NCBI GenBank assembly: GCA_002394685.1
Contig: DGUP01000041.1
Coordinates: 1 to 64,000, forward strand
Reading direction: 5' to 3'
Length of the DNA: 64,000 nt
DNA from: Treponema sp. UBA4307
GTDB lineage: Bacteria; Spirochaetota; Spirochaetia; Treponematales; Treponemataceae
Shown here: piece by piece, positions 51,170-60,356 of the stretch
Numbering within the stretch: position 1 is the first letter of the stretch
How the letters are laid out: every line of letters begins with the position of its first letter
Translations under genes and position numbers: made by a program
Notes under the pieces: model-generated
What the model was told of the DNA's origin: nothing
Seen by the model: only the letters and a program-made list of their open reading frames with translations
Databases searched by the model: none

Positions 51170-51736
51170 CTACTGGCGGATAATTACCCATGTAGAGCCA
51201 TTTCCACCGTCTTTTTTATCAGGATGGCCGAATTCTCCAAGTCTTTTATCCTGTTCAATAAAAGTTCTTACCATTGGAGCAAGAACGCTTTCACCTGCCT
51301 GGCTGTGAATTCCCTTTCCGTGAACAATCATAACTTTTTTAAGGCCACGTCGCTTACAGTCTGTTATAAAACCATTCAGGCGGGCCCAGGCTTCATCCCT
51401 GTTCAGACCGTGCAAATCAATTGAAGCTTCGCAGCGCAGATTATGGAGATATTCCCTCTGGTGCATACGGACATTTTCCCCTGCATCATTCTGAATTTTG
51501 TCCTTATCAACAGTACCGTAGTTATTAAGCCAGGCTTCAAGAAAATTATTTGCGTTGTCTGAGTCTTCCAGAAGGTCTTCCTTGCTGTAGCCCAGACGCT
51601 TTAATTCTTTTTCTTCAGGGCTGGGAGCATTTGCTTTTTTGTGGGATTTTTGAATCTGGGGCTGATGTTTCTTCTGCTTTTCCTTAAGCAGCATTTCATC
51701 CCACTCTTTCAAAATGTCACCAAAATCTTTTCCCAT
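51170..51736 (-). CDS. Smr-domain protein
   Basis: The 188-residue protein has a basic helical N-terminal half and a C-terminal Smr domain (ASIDLHGLNRDEA, VMIVHGKGIHS, and a STWVIIRQ end) as in MutS2 C-termini and stand-alone Smr proteins. Smr domains are nucleases on branched DNA or RNA, including ribosome-linked RNA. GGAG lies before the ATG. It is 13 nt downstream of the BatD-type gene and therefore the last gene of the Bat operon, with no obvious shared function. Confidence 0.87.
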   Translation of the reverse strand: MGKDFGDILKEWDEMLLKEKQKKHQPQIQKSHKKANAPSPEEKELKRLGYSKEDLLEDSDNANNFLEAWLNNYGTVDKDKIQNDAGENVRMHQREYLHNLRCEASIDLHGLNRDEAWARLNGFITDCKRRGLKKVMIVHGKGIHSQAGESVLAPMVRTFIEQDKRLGEFGHPDKKDGGNGSTWVIIRQ

Positions 51737-51749
51737 ACCCTTCTCCTTT

Positions 51750-53153
51750 TTAACGAATAATCAGTACTGAGTCTTCTTTTACCCAGCCACTTGTATCGTT
51801 ACTGCGAATAAATACCCATCCTTTTGCATGATGTTCAATCTTAACTCTTGTACCACTCTGCAGGGTAACTCCACTGTTTACAAAATCTTCTGGAATTGTA
51901 TTTACATATCCGCCCTTAAAGAGACCATATTTCATTCCGCAGGCTATTCCTGAAAAAATGCTTAATGTTGCAAAAACCAGGGAACAGGCCAGAATTATAG
52001 AGCCAAACATCATCCTTTTTGTAATAAAGAGAATAATCACACCAATTACAAGGAGGATTAAAATTCCGCAGATTACGTAATGAAGGATAAGGCTGCTTTC
52101 GTTAAGCCCGGGTTTGAGCCCTGCTGCAGTTTCCGCATCAATACGATTCTGTCTTGCCCGTGTAAATACAGGAAGGGAATGGCGCTCCTTTACTCTAAGC
52201 CTGTACAGTTCATCCAGATTTTTAATTTCAACAAAGTGAGTTTCTTCAACAGGCTTTTCCACTGCTGGAGTTTCAAAGGCGTACTGGAATTCATCATATA
52301 CTGAAAGAGATTGATCACTGTCACTGCTTTGAGTTACACCCAGAACTGTAAACTTATAATCAGGAAGAGTTAAATCCAGCTGACCGCCACTGTAGGAAGA
52401 TACAGTTATTATCATCTTTGGAAGATTATATACACCCGGCACAAGAGGCTGCCAGTCGAAAGTAACAACAGGCACCACATCCGGAGAAAAGTTCGTATCT
52501 ATAATTCCTTTTTTTGCAACATCAAAACGCTGAATTTCCCTGAAGAGGGAATCTTCCGGAATACCCCATTTTAAATTAATAAGCTGGGTTGCATACTGAA
52601 GGTTTACTGTAAAAATGATGTGCTGACCGGATGTAACTGTAAAACTTCTGCCCCTGTTTCTGAAATCATCATTGGCAAAGTCAATTGAAACTTTCGGCTG
52701 AATTGTGCGGGGATTTGTATATACGGTTACAGGTTCAAACTTGATTGAATACATTCCACGGCCGATTGTTACGTTTACAGGAGGAATCTGATAATCCCCT
52801 TCTTCATAAAAACGGAACCAGAGAATTACCCTTGTACCGCTCCTTTCAGTTTCCGTAGCATTAAGGGTTTCTTTCTTAAAAGTTATATAATTTACGTTGT
52901 CCGGCAGTCTATTTACTGACAGTGTTATGTCTTCAGGATTAATTCCTTCAATGTCCAGATTAAAGGCACAGTCCTGATTTGTAAAAAAATACTCGCTGGC
53001 AGGCTTGCATGTAAGGCTTCTTACATAATCCCAGGAGATGCGTACATTGTTCTGAGTAAAAGCATTTGCGCTGAAAAGAGCAAAGACTGCTGCTACTGCA
53101 TATTTTAGAAATCTTCTGCGCTTCCAGCTTCCTGCTGCTGTCTGTTTTTCCAT
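51750..53153 (-). CDS. BatD-like exported protein with SH3-type C-terminus
   Basis: The 467-residue protein has a basic signal peptide (KRRRFLKYAVAAVFALFSANA), about 250 residues of BatD-like beta-sandwich repeats, two membrane helices (about residues 350-400) and a C-terminal bacterial SH3-like domain ending in VKEDSVLIIR. BatD proteins occur with BatA/B in Bacteroides aerotolerance operons and in spirochaetes. Its ATG lies inside the end of the BatB-like gene (49-nt overlap). It is likely anchored in the inner membrane with its domains outside. Confidence 0.8.
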   Translation of the reverse strand: MEKQTAAGSWKRRRFLKYAVAAVFALFSANAFTQNNVRISWDYVRSLTCKPASEYFFTNQDCAFNLDIEGINPEDITLSVNRLPDNVNYITFKKETLNATETERSGTRVILWFRFYEEGDYQIPPVNVTIGRGMYSIKFEPVTVYTNPRTIQPKVSIDFANDDFRNRGRSFTVTSGQHIIFTVNLQYATQLINLKWGIPEDSLFREIQRFDVAKKGIIDTNFSPDVVPVVTFDWQPLVPGVYNLPKMIITVSSYSGGQLDLTLPDYKFTVLGVTQSSDSDQSLSVYDEFQYAFETPAVEKPVEETHFVEIKNLDELYRLRVKERHSLPVFTRARQNRIDAETAAGLKPGLNESSLILHYVICGILILLVIGVIILFITKRMMFGSIILACSLVFATLSIFSGIACGMKYGLFKGGYVNTIPEDFVNSGVTLQSGTRVKIEHHAKGWVFIRSNDTSGWVKEDSVLIIR

Positions 53154-54757
53154 TGGTTTAATTCGTTCTCCCTAATGAGTGAATAAAGCGAGTTTTCATA
53201 ATCAGCCCCGCTTTTTGAATCCTGGCTGACTGTTTTTTCTTCCAGACTTTCCTTTTCCTGAGAATTCTTCCGCAGGGAATTTTCTTCCAGGGAAAGTTCC
53301 AGATTAATCTTGGCAGCCTGACTGCTGCTGTTTATAAGCAGAGCCTGCTTGAAATATTCAGCGGCTTCTTCATAATCTCCCCGTCTGTGGGCTATGATTC
53401 CAGAATTGTAAAGAACTCCAAACTTTATTGAATCCGGAGCCTTATCTGAAATTTGTGCATACTTCTTTAATGCAGCATCACTTTCATCCTGCATAAGGTA
53501 AGTGGTTGCAAGACCATAAGTTGCATAATCCATAATCAGCTGATCGTCAGTTAATTCCCCTTCCTGGTCCAGGGTAATGTAGCGGCTGATGGCAGTTGAA
53601 TAATTTGCCCTGCTCCAGGAAACTCTGCCGTTTAATAAATCCACGCCATTTGCAAATCTTTTTGAACAGCCGGTAAACATCATCATTACGGCAATAAGGG
53701 AAAAGGCACTGTTACGCAGCATTCTTTTTCTTCCCCCTGCATCAAATTCTCCAAAGAATACAGACAATACAAAAAAGATTATTGCAAAGATTATAAAGAG
53801 ATTTGTTCTCTTTACACTTTGAATCTCATAGGCGATGGTTGCCTGGTCTGAAGAAGAATTTGCCTTCATGTTCAGGGAATTAAGCAGCCTGACAGCAGAA
53901 CCGGCCTGTGAATAATTAAGGTAAGTTACTGAAGGAATTGTATTATTTGCGGCAGAACCAGTTGTCTTTCTTGTAACACTTTCCATTGCAGCTTTAATTT
54001 TATCTTCCCTAAGGGCTGTAGAAACTTTTGTAATACCGTCACCTGCAACTGCTGTAGTTGTACGGCTTGAGTCCCCAATTCCAATAATTGTTACAGGAAT
54101 TGCGTTACGGGCAGCCTTATTAAGTGCCTGAGAAAACTGACCGTCAGTTTCTTCACCATCAGTAAAAAGCCATATTGTAGAAAATGCAGCTGACTGAGAA
54201 GGAAAAGAATTCATTGCGGCTTCAATACCGCTGCCCAGACTGGAACCTTCTGATTCCATAAGTTTTGGTGACAGGGCAGAAAGTAAAGTCTTTATGGATT
54301 CAAAATCCTCAGTCATAGGAATTACGCAGCTGGCATTTCCTTTTGCAAGAGTTACGGACACAGAAGAACCTTCCATCCTGTCCAGAAGTCTTTCAGCATA
54401 TTCAGCGGCAGTCTGAAGGCGGGTTTCCCTGTCAGGAGTGTCCCTTGCTTCCATTGAGTAGGAAATATCAAATACCATTGCAACGGAAGTTCCGCTTTTC
54501 TGAACGGTTACAGCTCTTGTTCCCCAGGAAATTCCTGCAATTGCCAGAATCAGCATTACCCAGGCAAGGCCCCGGAAAATTGTTCTCAGCATAAAACGGA
54601 GCCTGAAGCGGCGGAAATTTTCTTCCGAACGGTAAACATTATTGTGATCAGCAAGAACCTTAATAGTTGTAGTGTATCTGCTGAAAGTAAAAAGCATGGC
54701 AGGTATAAGCAGGAGGAGACCGAAAAAAGCTTTTGGATATGCAACTTCTAAACTCAT
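53105..54757 (-). CDS. BatB-like VWA protein fused to TPR (BatC-like) region
   Basis: The protein has about 550 residues from the ATG at 54757, whose AGGAGG site is strong; a longer frame to 54829 is not needed. It has an N-terminal membrane helix pair, a von Willebrand A domain with a MIDAS (FDISYS, then FTDGEETDG), two more membrane helices and then TPR repeats (YATYGLATTYLMQ, YNSGIIAHRRGDYEEAAEYFKQAL), which are a separate BatC in Bacteroides. The ATGA overlap with the BatA-like gene shows coupling. Confidence 0.87.
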   Translation of the reverse strand: MSLEVAYPKAFFGLLLLIPAMLFTFSRYTTTIKVLADHNNVYRSEENFRRFRLRFMLRTIFRGLAWVMLILAIAGISWGTRAVTVQKSGTSVAMVFDISYSMEARDTPDRETRLQTAAEYAERLLDRMEGSSVSVTLAKGNASCVIPMTEDFESIKTLLSALSPKLMESEGSSLGSGIEAAMNSFPSQSAAFSTIWLFTDGEETDGQFSQALNKAARNAIPVTIIGIGDSSRTTTAVAGDGITKVSTALREDKIKAAMESVTRKTTGSAANNTIPSVTYLNYSQAGSAVRLLNSLNMKANSSSDQATIAYEIQSVKRTNLFIIFAIIFFVLSVFFGEFDAGGRKRMLRNSAFSLIAVMMMFTGCSKRFANGVDLLNGRVSWSRANYSTAISRYITLDQEGELTDDQLIMDYATYGLATTYLMQDESDAALKKYAQISDKAPDSIKFGVLYNSGIIAHRRGDYEEAAEYFKQALLINSSSQAAKINLELSLEENSLRKNSQEKESLEEKTVSQDSKSGADYENSLYSLIRENELNQWKNRQQQEAGSAEDF

Positions 54758-55755
54758 AATACCTCCTGAAGTATAAAGCGGCGGATAAGCCAGGCTATAA
54801 TTGCGCAGAGCATGGTAAATACAAGACAATACTGGGCATAGCTGGTATTGTTATCCCTTACAAGGTAACTCTGAACAACATTTTCCTGTTTGGAAATTGC
54901 CTTAAGAACCTGGGACAAAAGATTTATTGTTGGAATTTCATAGAAAGTTCCATTTCCTTCAAGAGCAATTCTTGAAAGGGAAGTTGTATCATAATCAGAA
55001 GGGAAATATCCTGAAGTAACCCTTCCTGTATATGGATCAGTATACTCAAGAGGCACAGTTCCCTTTGTTCCTACACCAAGTACATAGAGGGAAATATCCT
55101 TTTCCTTTGCCAGACGGGCTGCTGTATTTGGATGAATGGAACCTGCATTATTTTCACCATCTGTAATAAGTACGATTGCCTTTTTAGGTGCAGTAGAATA
55201 ATCCAGATGAAGGATTGCCGAACTTAACCCTGTACCAATTGCAGTACCGTCACCCAGAAGCCCCGGCACCAGAGAATCCAGTTTTTCGAAAAAGACCTTT
55301 CTGTCCATGGTTGGAGGAACAAGCACTGTAGCTTCCTTTGCCATTTCCACAATACCAACGGAAAGACCTGTATTATCTTCCAGCATTGTGTGAATCACAT
55401 TTTTTGACGCTTCCAGACGAGTCTGACCGCCAATATCCCTTGCAGCCATAGAAGGACTTATATCAATTACAAAAAGAACTTCTGAACCCCTGGAAGTATA
55501 GATTTTTTCCTGATGATGAATTACAGGATTTGCCAGGGCAGCGGTAAGAGAAATAAATCCGGCACACAAAAGAATGTGAACCAGCACACTCATAAAATTT
55601 CTTGAAGGACGTTTCCAGTCAAAGGAAGGCCCGTTCCAGTCACTTAAAGTCATAGGCAGGGAGATGTGCCCGAACACTCTTGTCCTGCGGAGGATGTATA
55701 CCAGAGGAACTAAAAGAAGGATTGCAAAAACTCCAGGATTTTCAAAATCAATCAT
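54754..55755 (-). CDS. BatA-like VWA membrane protein
   Basis: The 333-residue protein has two N-terminal membrane helices (about residues 7-22 and 55-75), a von Willebrand A domain with MIDAS (Asp98 in VIDISPS, a later TDGENN) and a C-terminal helix. The VWA domain should face the periplasm and bind a partner through Mg2+. It overlaps the upstream gene by 8 nt and the BatB-like gene by 4 nt. Bat proteins help survival under oxygen or stress in Bacteroides and Leptospira, as reported for the family. Confidence 0.88.
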   Translation of the reverse strand: MIDFENPGVFAILLLVPLVYILRRTRVFGHISLPMTLSDWNGPSFDWKRPSRNFMSVLVHILLCAGFISLTAALANPVIHHQEKIYTSRGSEVLFVIDISPSMAARDIGGQTRLEASKNVIHTMLEDNTGLSVGIVEMAKEATVLVPPTMDRKVFFEKLDSLVPGLLGDGTAIGTGLSSAILHLDYSTAPKKAIVLITDGENNAGSIHPNTAARLAKEKDISLYVLGVGTKGTVPLEYTDPYTGRVTSGYFPSDYDTTSLSRIALEGNGTFYEIPTINLLSQVLKAISKQENVVQSYLVRDNNTSYAQYCLVFTMLCAIIAWLIRRFILQEVL

Positions 55756-56923
55756 CGTTCTGCTCCTTTCTCACGATTGAAGAAAGAACCTTCTTAACAT
55801 GCTCCAGTTTTTCTTCACGGCTTTTTTTCTCCGCAGCCTTCTTTGCTTTAGCAGCGGCCCTCTTCATTTCTTCTTCTTCTTCGGCTTCAGTCATATGATT
55901 TACTTCAAGCCTTGTAACGGCAGATTCACCAATTTCACAAATTGATTTACGTTCACCTGCCATAAAGTTTGCACTGTGTTCTTCAACAGGCAGAAGTTTT
56001 GAATCAATTGAATTCTGAGCAAAGCGGATATAATCTGTCCTGACAAAAATATTTGTAAGATATTCAACAGAAGTAAGCTGACCTGGAGTAAGTTTATCTC
56101 CTGCCACTTCCTTCACTTTTTCTGCGATTTTTTTACTGGTTATACTTCCAAAAGAATTGCGGAAACGATAATCCAGATAGTGTTTCATTGTTTCCTGCCA
56201 CTGAGCTGCAAATTCCGGATCAGGAAGATTGCTTTTTAACAACTGGCGGAAACGGCGTCTGGTTGAATGAGAGTTTCTTCTGAATCTGTGACGCTCCCTC
56301 ACATTAAAAAACCAGGCTTTGATTTTCTTGAATCTGATTAATACTACCAGAAGGAAAACCAGAATAAGTACGGACAAGGTACTGAAAGTCCAGAGAACGT
56401 AAGTTGTACCCGGCAAAAGGACAGGCTTTTCCGGACTCTGCATATTTGTTACCCCAAGCCTCTCGGTAATGGATGCAATTTTTATTGATTCCAGATCCAG
56501 GGAATAAACCACGTGCCTGCTGTCAAAGGCAACCCCCGGATTGTTGTAAACACATACTGTAGCTAAATCAAATTCAGGAAAATCAATATCACCAGGCTTC
56601 CAGGGAATCAGGTCTATGATAAAACTGTAGGCAAGCCCGTTACGGATTAAAAGGGCCTGGGTAATGGTACATTTATCAGCAACAGAATTAAAAGGCTCCT
56701 GATTTGTATCTATAGTGAGAGTATCTCCGGAAATCTGACTGGAAAGTGCCAGCGAAAAAAAATCCACCGGACTTCTGAAAGAATATTCAATTCTTGCTGA
56801 ATCTCCAACGTAAACTTCACGGGGAATAAGAATCTGCTGTATTAAATTTTCTGAAGCTTCCTGTGCAGCAGTAAAGGCTGCTGTAAAACAGAAGGCTGCT
56901 AATAAAATAGAAAGTTTTTTCAC
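55748..56923 (-). CDS. Membrane protein of the Bat operon (DUF4381/BatD-like short form)
   Basis: I do not recognise the family firmly. The 391-residue protein has a signal peptide (KKLSILLAAFCFTAAF), about 140 residues outside, a single membrane helix (about 170-200), and a basic, then acidic cytosolic region of about 190 residues with a Lys-Ala-Glu-rich helical end. Proteins of this kind (DUF4381-like) sit between DUF58 and BatA in many Bat loci. Its start overlaps the stop of the DUF58 gene by 4 nt, so it is made with the complex. Confidence 0.7.
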   Translation of the reverse strand: MKKLSILLAAFCFTAAFTAAQEASENLIQQILIPREVYVGDSARIEYSFRSPVDFFSLALSSQISGDTLTIDTNQEPFNSVADKCTITQALLIRNGLAYSFIIDLIPWKPGDIDFPEFDLATVCVYNNPGVAFDSRHVVYSLDLESIKIASITERLGVTNMQSPEKPVLLPGTTYVLWTFSTLSVLILVFLLVVLIRFKKIKAWFFNVRERHRFRRNSHSTRRRFRQLLKSNLPDPEFAAQWQETMKHYLDYRFRNSFGSITSKKIAEKVKEVAGDKLTPGQLTSVEYLTNIFVRTDYIRFAQNSIDSKLLPVEEHSANFMAGERKSICEIGESAVTRLEVNHMTEAEEEEEMKRAAAKAKKAAEKKSREEKLEHVKKVLSSIVRKEQNDD

Positions 56924-57795
56924 CTCTGTTCCCTCGATGCAAAAAAGCGGGTTAATTCAATTGCCGGATCACTGGCAGTGCTCAATATAAACGGAATGCC
57001 TCCACGGCGGATAACTTCCCTCTTCCATAAATCTTCCCTGAAAAGATTTGCTTCACGCCATTTTCTCTGGAATGTACTTGCTGAAGTTGGATAAACCCTT
57101 TTTGTATGAGTTTCAGGATCTTCAAAATAAACAGAGCCGATTGAAGGCAGCTGATCATCAAGAGGATCTGTAATTCTTACGGCAACAACGTCGTGCTTGT
57201 GACAGAGCTGGGCAAATGGTTTATCCCATCCATCCACGCGGAAATCAGAAAAAATCATTACAAGAGAACGCTTTTTAAGGAGCCTTACAACTCCCTGCAG
57301 GGCACTTTCCAGGGCAGTTCCAGGTTTTATTTCATCCAGATTTTTTTCGTACTGGGTAAGCAGCATCATAGCCTGCTGATATCCCGGCTTTGGAGCGCAT
57401 GAAAAATTAATTGCCCCGTCAAAGATTACAGCACCCACTGATGAAGAGTTATGCTGACAGGCCATTGTCATAAGGGATGCACAGTCAAATGCAGTTTCCA
57501 GGCGGCTTTCGTTACCACAACCGGTGTCCATTGAAAGAGAACGATCGATTAAAAGAAGCACGTCCAGGTCCCTTTCTTCATTAAACACTTTTACGTAAGG
57601 TTTATTGTTTCTTGCAGTTACGTTCCAGTCGATTGAACGCACGTCATCCCCGCGGATATATTCACGGACTCCGTTAAAATCAATTCCGTGACCGCGGTAG
57701 AGAGATTTGAAAGAACCTGAACGCATTCCTTCAGCAAGATTTCTTGAGTTTATCTGAAGCAGATAGGCGCGTTTTGCAAGAGTGATTTTATCCAT
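56920..57795 (-). CDS. DUF58 protein of the MoxR/Bat operon
   Basis: The 291-residue soluble protein has the DUF58 core, GHGIDFNGVREYIRGDDVR, IDWNVTAR, VKVFNEERD and a von Willebrand A-like LLIDRSLSMDTG. MoxR ATPases and DUF58 proteins are paired in most genomes and are thought to act as a chaperone for the VWA proteins encoded beside them. It follows moxR by 28 nt and overlaps the next gene by 4 nt. No export signal. Confidence 0.9.
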   Translation of the reverse strand: MDKITLAKRAYLLQINSRNLAEGMRSGSFKSLYRGHGIDFNGVREYIRGDDVRSIDWNVTARNNKPYVKVFNEERDLDVLLLIDRSLSMDTGCGNESRLETAFDCASLMTMACQHNSSSVGAVIFDGAINFSCAPKPGYQQAMMLLTQYEKNLDEIKPGTALESALQGVVRLLKKRSLVMIFSDFRVDGWDKPFAQLCHKHDVVAVRITDPLDDQLPSIGSVYFEDPETHTKRVYPTSASTFQRKWREANLFREDLWKREVIRRGGIPFILSTASDPAIELTRFFASREQR

Positions 57796-57823
57796 CAGTA
57801 TTTACCGAATATATGCTCTTCCG

Positions 57824-58846
57824 TTAAGGAACAGGCATGAAGTCAATAATCTTAGAAATAAGATCATCTGCAGTTACACCATCAGCGGAAGCTTCATAGT
57901 TAAGCACCAGACGGTGACGGAGAACAGGAGCTGCAACATTCTGAACATCCTCAGGAAGAACAAAGCTTCTGCCTGCAAAAAGGGCTGAAACCTTGGCACA
58001 CTGAAGAAGGGCTATTCCCGCACGAGGAGAAGCACCAAATGATATATAACGAAGCAGGTCATTCTTTTTAACAGCAGCAGAATTTGAACCCAGATGTCTG
58101 TTTTCGCTCTGCTCTGCAGAAGGACGGGTTACATTTACAATTGAAACGATATAGCTGAGGATTTTGTCATCAGCGGTAATTGCATCTACAGCTTCACGGC
58201 ATTTAAGCAGGGCTTCTGAATTAAAGACCTTTTCTACAGGGATTTTATCCGCATTTCCATTGGTCTTTACAATCTGAAGTTCTTCCTCTGGACTTGGATA
58301 AGGAACGATCAGCTTAAGAAGGAAACGGTCCAGTTCAGCTTCAGGGAGGGAATAAGTTCCTTCCTGTTCAATAGGATTCTGTGTTGCCATTACAATAAAT
58401 GGTTTTGGCAGGGCATATGTCTGTTCCCCGATTGTAACCTGATGTTCAGCCATTGCTTCAAGTAAGGCAGACTGAACCTTTGCAGGAGAACGGTTAATTT
58501 CATCAGCAAGAACCATATTTGCAAAAACAGGGCCCTTTCTTACTGTAAAATTACCTGTCTGCTGCTGATAGATAAGGGTACCAGTAACATCAGCAGGAAG
58601 AAGGTCCGGGGTAAACTGAATGCGTTTAAAATCCAGACCGGAAATTTCTGCAAAAGTTTTTACAGCCAGAGTTTTGGCCAGACCAGGAACTCCTTCAAGA
58701 AGAACGTGTCCCCCTGCAATCAGGGCAGTTAAAATTCCGTCAACAACTTCAAGCTGACCTACAACACGTTTTGCAGCTTCACTGCGGCAGCGCTGGATAT
58801 AATCTGAACATTCATCCAATTCGCTTTTGGTGATAAAATGTGCCAT
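57824..58846 (-). CDS. MoxR-family AAA+ ATPase
   Basis: The 340-residue ATPase has Walker A (GVPGLAKT, residues 52-59), Walker B (LADEINRSP), sensor 1 (ATQNPIEQ) and the arginine-containing EAELDRFLL segment, the classic MoxR set. It forms a ring that probably remodels or loads the VWA proteins of the same operon. AAGGAAAG precedes the ATG. It is the first gene of moxR, DUF58, DUF4381-like, batA, batB, batD, smr on the minus strand. No gene symbol is certain beyond the family name. Confidence 0.92.
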   Translation of the reverse strand: MAHFITKSELDECSDYIQRCRSEAAKRVVGQLEVVDGILTALIAGGHVLLEGVPGLAKTLAVKTFAEISGLDFKRIQFTPDLLPADVTGTLIYQQQTGNFTVRKGPVFANMVLADEINRSPAKVQSALLEAMAEHQVTIGEQTYALPKPFIVMATQNPIEQEGTYSLPEAELDRFLLKLIVPYPSPEEELQIVKTNGNADKIPVEKVFNSEALLKCREAVDAITADDKILSYIVSIVNVTRPSAEQSENRHLGSNSAAVKKNDLLRYISFGASPRAGIALLQCAKVSALFAGRSFVLPEDVQNVAAPVLRHRLVLNYEASADGVTADDLISKIIDFMPVP

Positions 58847-58937
58847 ACTTTCCTTCTGATACGATAATTTTGCTTTTGTGCTCAGAAAACTAAAACTTCA
58901 TACAGTTACAGTTTTTACAGCCAAAGTTGTATTTTTG

Positions 58938-58974
58938 TGCATAAATATGCAAATTTTCACTATAATTATGCAAA
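58938..58974. promoter_or_regulatory. Repeated ATGCAAA elements 21 bp apart
   Basis: ATGCAAA occurs at 58947-58953 and 58968-58974, two helical turns apart, and the first belongs to an imperfect palindrome TGCAT-N4-ATGCA (58938-58951). A TATAAT lies between them (58961-58966). The set lies between the divergent moxR and aminotransferase genes, so it could be an operator. Confidence 0.4.
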
Positions 58975-58991
58975 ACAAAGGCTAAACTTTC

Positions 58992-59020
58992 TTGACACTC
59001 AAGCCACGTTTTAAGATACT
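58992..59020 (+). promoter_or_regulatory. Promoter 9 nt before the aminotransferase ATG
   Basis: A consensus TTGACA (58992-58997), 17 nt and GATACT (59015-59020), with no Shine-Dalgarno sequence before the ATG at 59030. Confidence 0.6.
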
Positions 59021-59029
59021 TACAATATC

Positions 59030-60322
59030 ATGATAACACCTTTAGCACAAGAATTAAACGTAATTCTCAAGGACACTACAGCTGGTAGTTTGCTTTCGGA
59101 CCTGGGACAGAGAATCTATTTCCCAAAGGGTATCATCGCGCAAAGTGGAGAGGCTAAAAAGCTCGGTAATGTAGCTAACGGCACAATCGGCATGACAGTT
59201 GTAAACGGAACTCCTGTTATTCTTCCTTCCGTTCACAATAACGTTCCCCTTCTCACTTCCCGCGAACTGGTTGCTTATGCACCAACAGCTGGTAATCCGG
59301 ATTTAAGACAAATCTGGAAAGACAACATGATTAAGAAAAATCCATCCCTCAAGGACAAATCATTTTCACTGCCTGTTGTTGTTCCTGGCCTTACTGCAGG
59401 AATCTCTTATCTGGCAGACCTCTTCCTTGATGAAACAAAGCCTTTAATTGCAGCAAATCCAAGCTGGGACAATTATGTACTGATTGCAAATGCAAGACGT
59501 AATGCAGATTTTATCCAGTTTGACATGTTTAAGGATGGAAAATTTAATATAGACGGACTGGAAGCTGCAATGAGAGATGGGGCTAAATCAGGTTCAGTAA
59601 GAATCCTCCTTAACTTCCCTCAGAATCCTTCAGGCTACAGCCCTACTGTTTCAGAAGCAAAGAGACTTGTAGAAATCGTTAAGGATCTGGCTGAAAACGG
59701 TACAAAGGTTATGGTATGGTGTGATGATGCATACTTTGGCCTGGCATATGAAAAAGATATTGAACCACAGTCACTCTTTGCCTATCTCTGCGACCTTCAT
59801 CCGAATGTTCTGGCTGCAAAAATTGACGGTCCTACAAAGGAAGACTTTGTATGGGGCTTCCGTGCAGGTTTCATCACATTCGGTTCAAAGGGCATGACAG
59901 AAGAACAGTACGATGCTCTTGTAAAGAAGCTTATGGGTGTTATCCGTTCATCAGTTTCATGTGCTTCTACAGTTCCACAGACACTGCTGCTCAAGGCATA
60001 CCAGAATCCTTCAATGGAATCAGAAAAAATCGAATTCAGAAAGATTCTTGAAGCCCGTTATGATCTGGTAAAGGAATTTATTACCACCCACAAGAGTGAC
60101 GTTATTGAAGCACTTCCATTCAACTCAGGTTACTTTATGTCTTTCAACACAAAAAAGATTGACGCAGAGGAACTCCGTCAGAAGTTGCTTAAAGAAAAGG
60201 GAATCGGTACAATAGCAATCGACGCAAGCACATTACGTGTTGCATTCTCAAGTCTTGATGAGGATAAGATTGAAATTGTATACAAAGCTATTTACGAAAC
60301 AGCAGACGAAATGTCTAAATAA
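59030..60322 (+). CDS. PLP-dependent aminotransferase, class I/II fold
   Basis: The 430-residue fold-type I PLP enzyme has YAPTAGNPDLRQ near the N-terminus, NPSWDNY, FPQNPSGYSPT and WCDDAYFGL (PLP ring contact), then a lysine in AAKIDGPTKEDF and the GFRAGF segment. It is a cytosolic enzyme of amino acid metabolism; aspartate or aromatic aminotransfer is possible but not predictable. It is divergent from moxR with a shared 183-bp region. Its last bases overlap the upstream part of the lipoprotein reading frame. Confidence 0.88.
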   Translation: MITPLAQELNVILKDTTAGSLLSDLGQRIYFPKGIIAQSGEAKKLGNVANGTIGMTVVNGTPVILPSVHNNVPLLTSRELVAYAPTAGNPDLRQIWKDNMIKKNPSLKDKSFSLPVVVPGLTAGISYLADLFLDETKPLIAANPSWDNYVLIANARRNADFIQFDMFKDGKFNIDGLEAAMRDGAKSGSVRILLNFPQNPSGYSPTVSEAKRLVEIVKDLAENGTKVMVWCDDAYFGLAYEKDIEPQSLFAYLCDLHPNVLAAKIDGPTKEDFVWGFRAGFITFGSKGMTEEQYDALVKKLMGVIRSSVSCASTVPQTLLLKAYQNPSMESEKIEFRKILEARYDLVKEFITTHKSDVIEALPFNSGYFMSFNTKKIDAEELRQKLLKEKGIGTIAIDASTLRVAFSSLDEDKIEIVYKAIYETADEMSK

Positions 60323-60356
60323 ATATTCTAAATCAGGTAAAGCAGGAAGACGGGGA

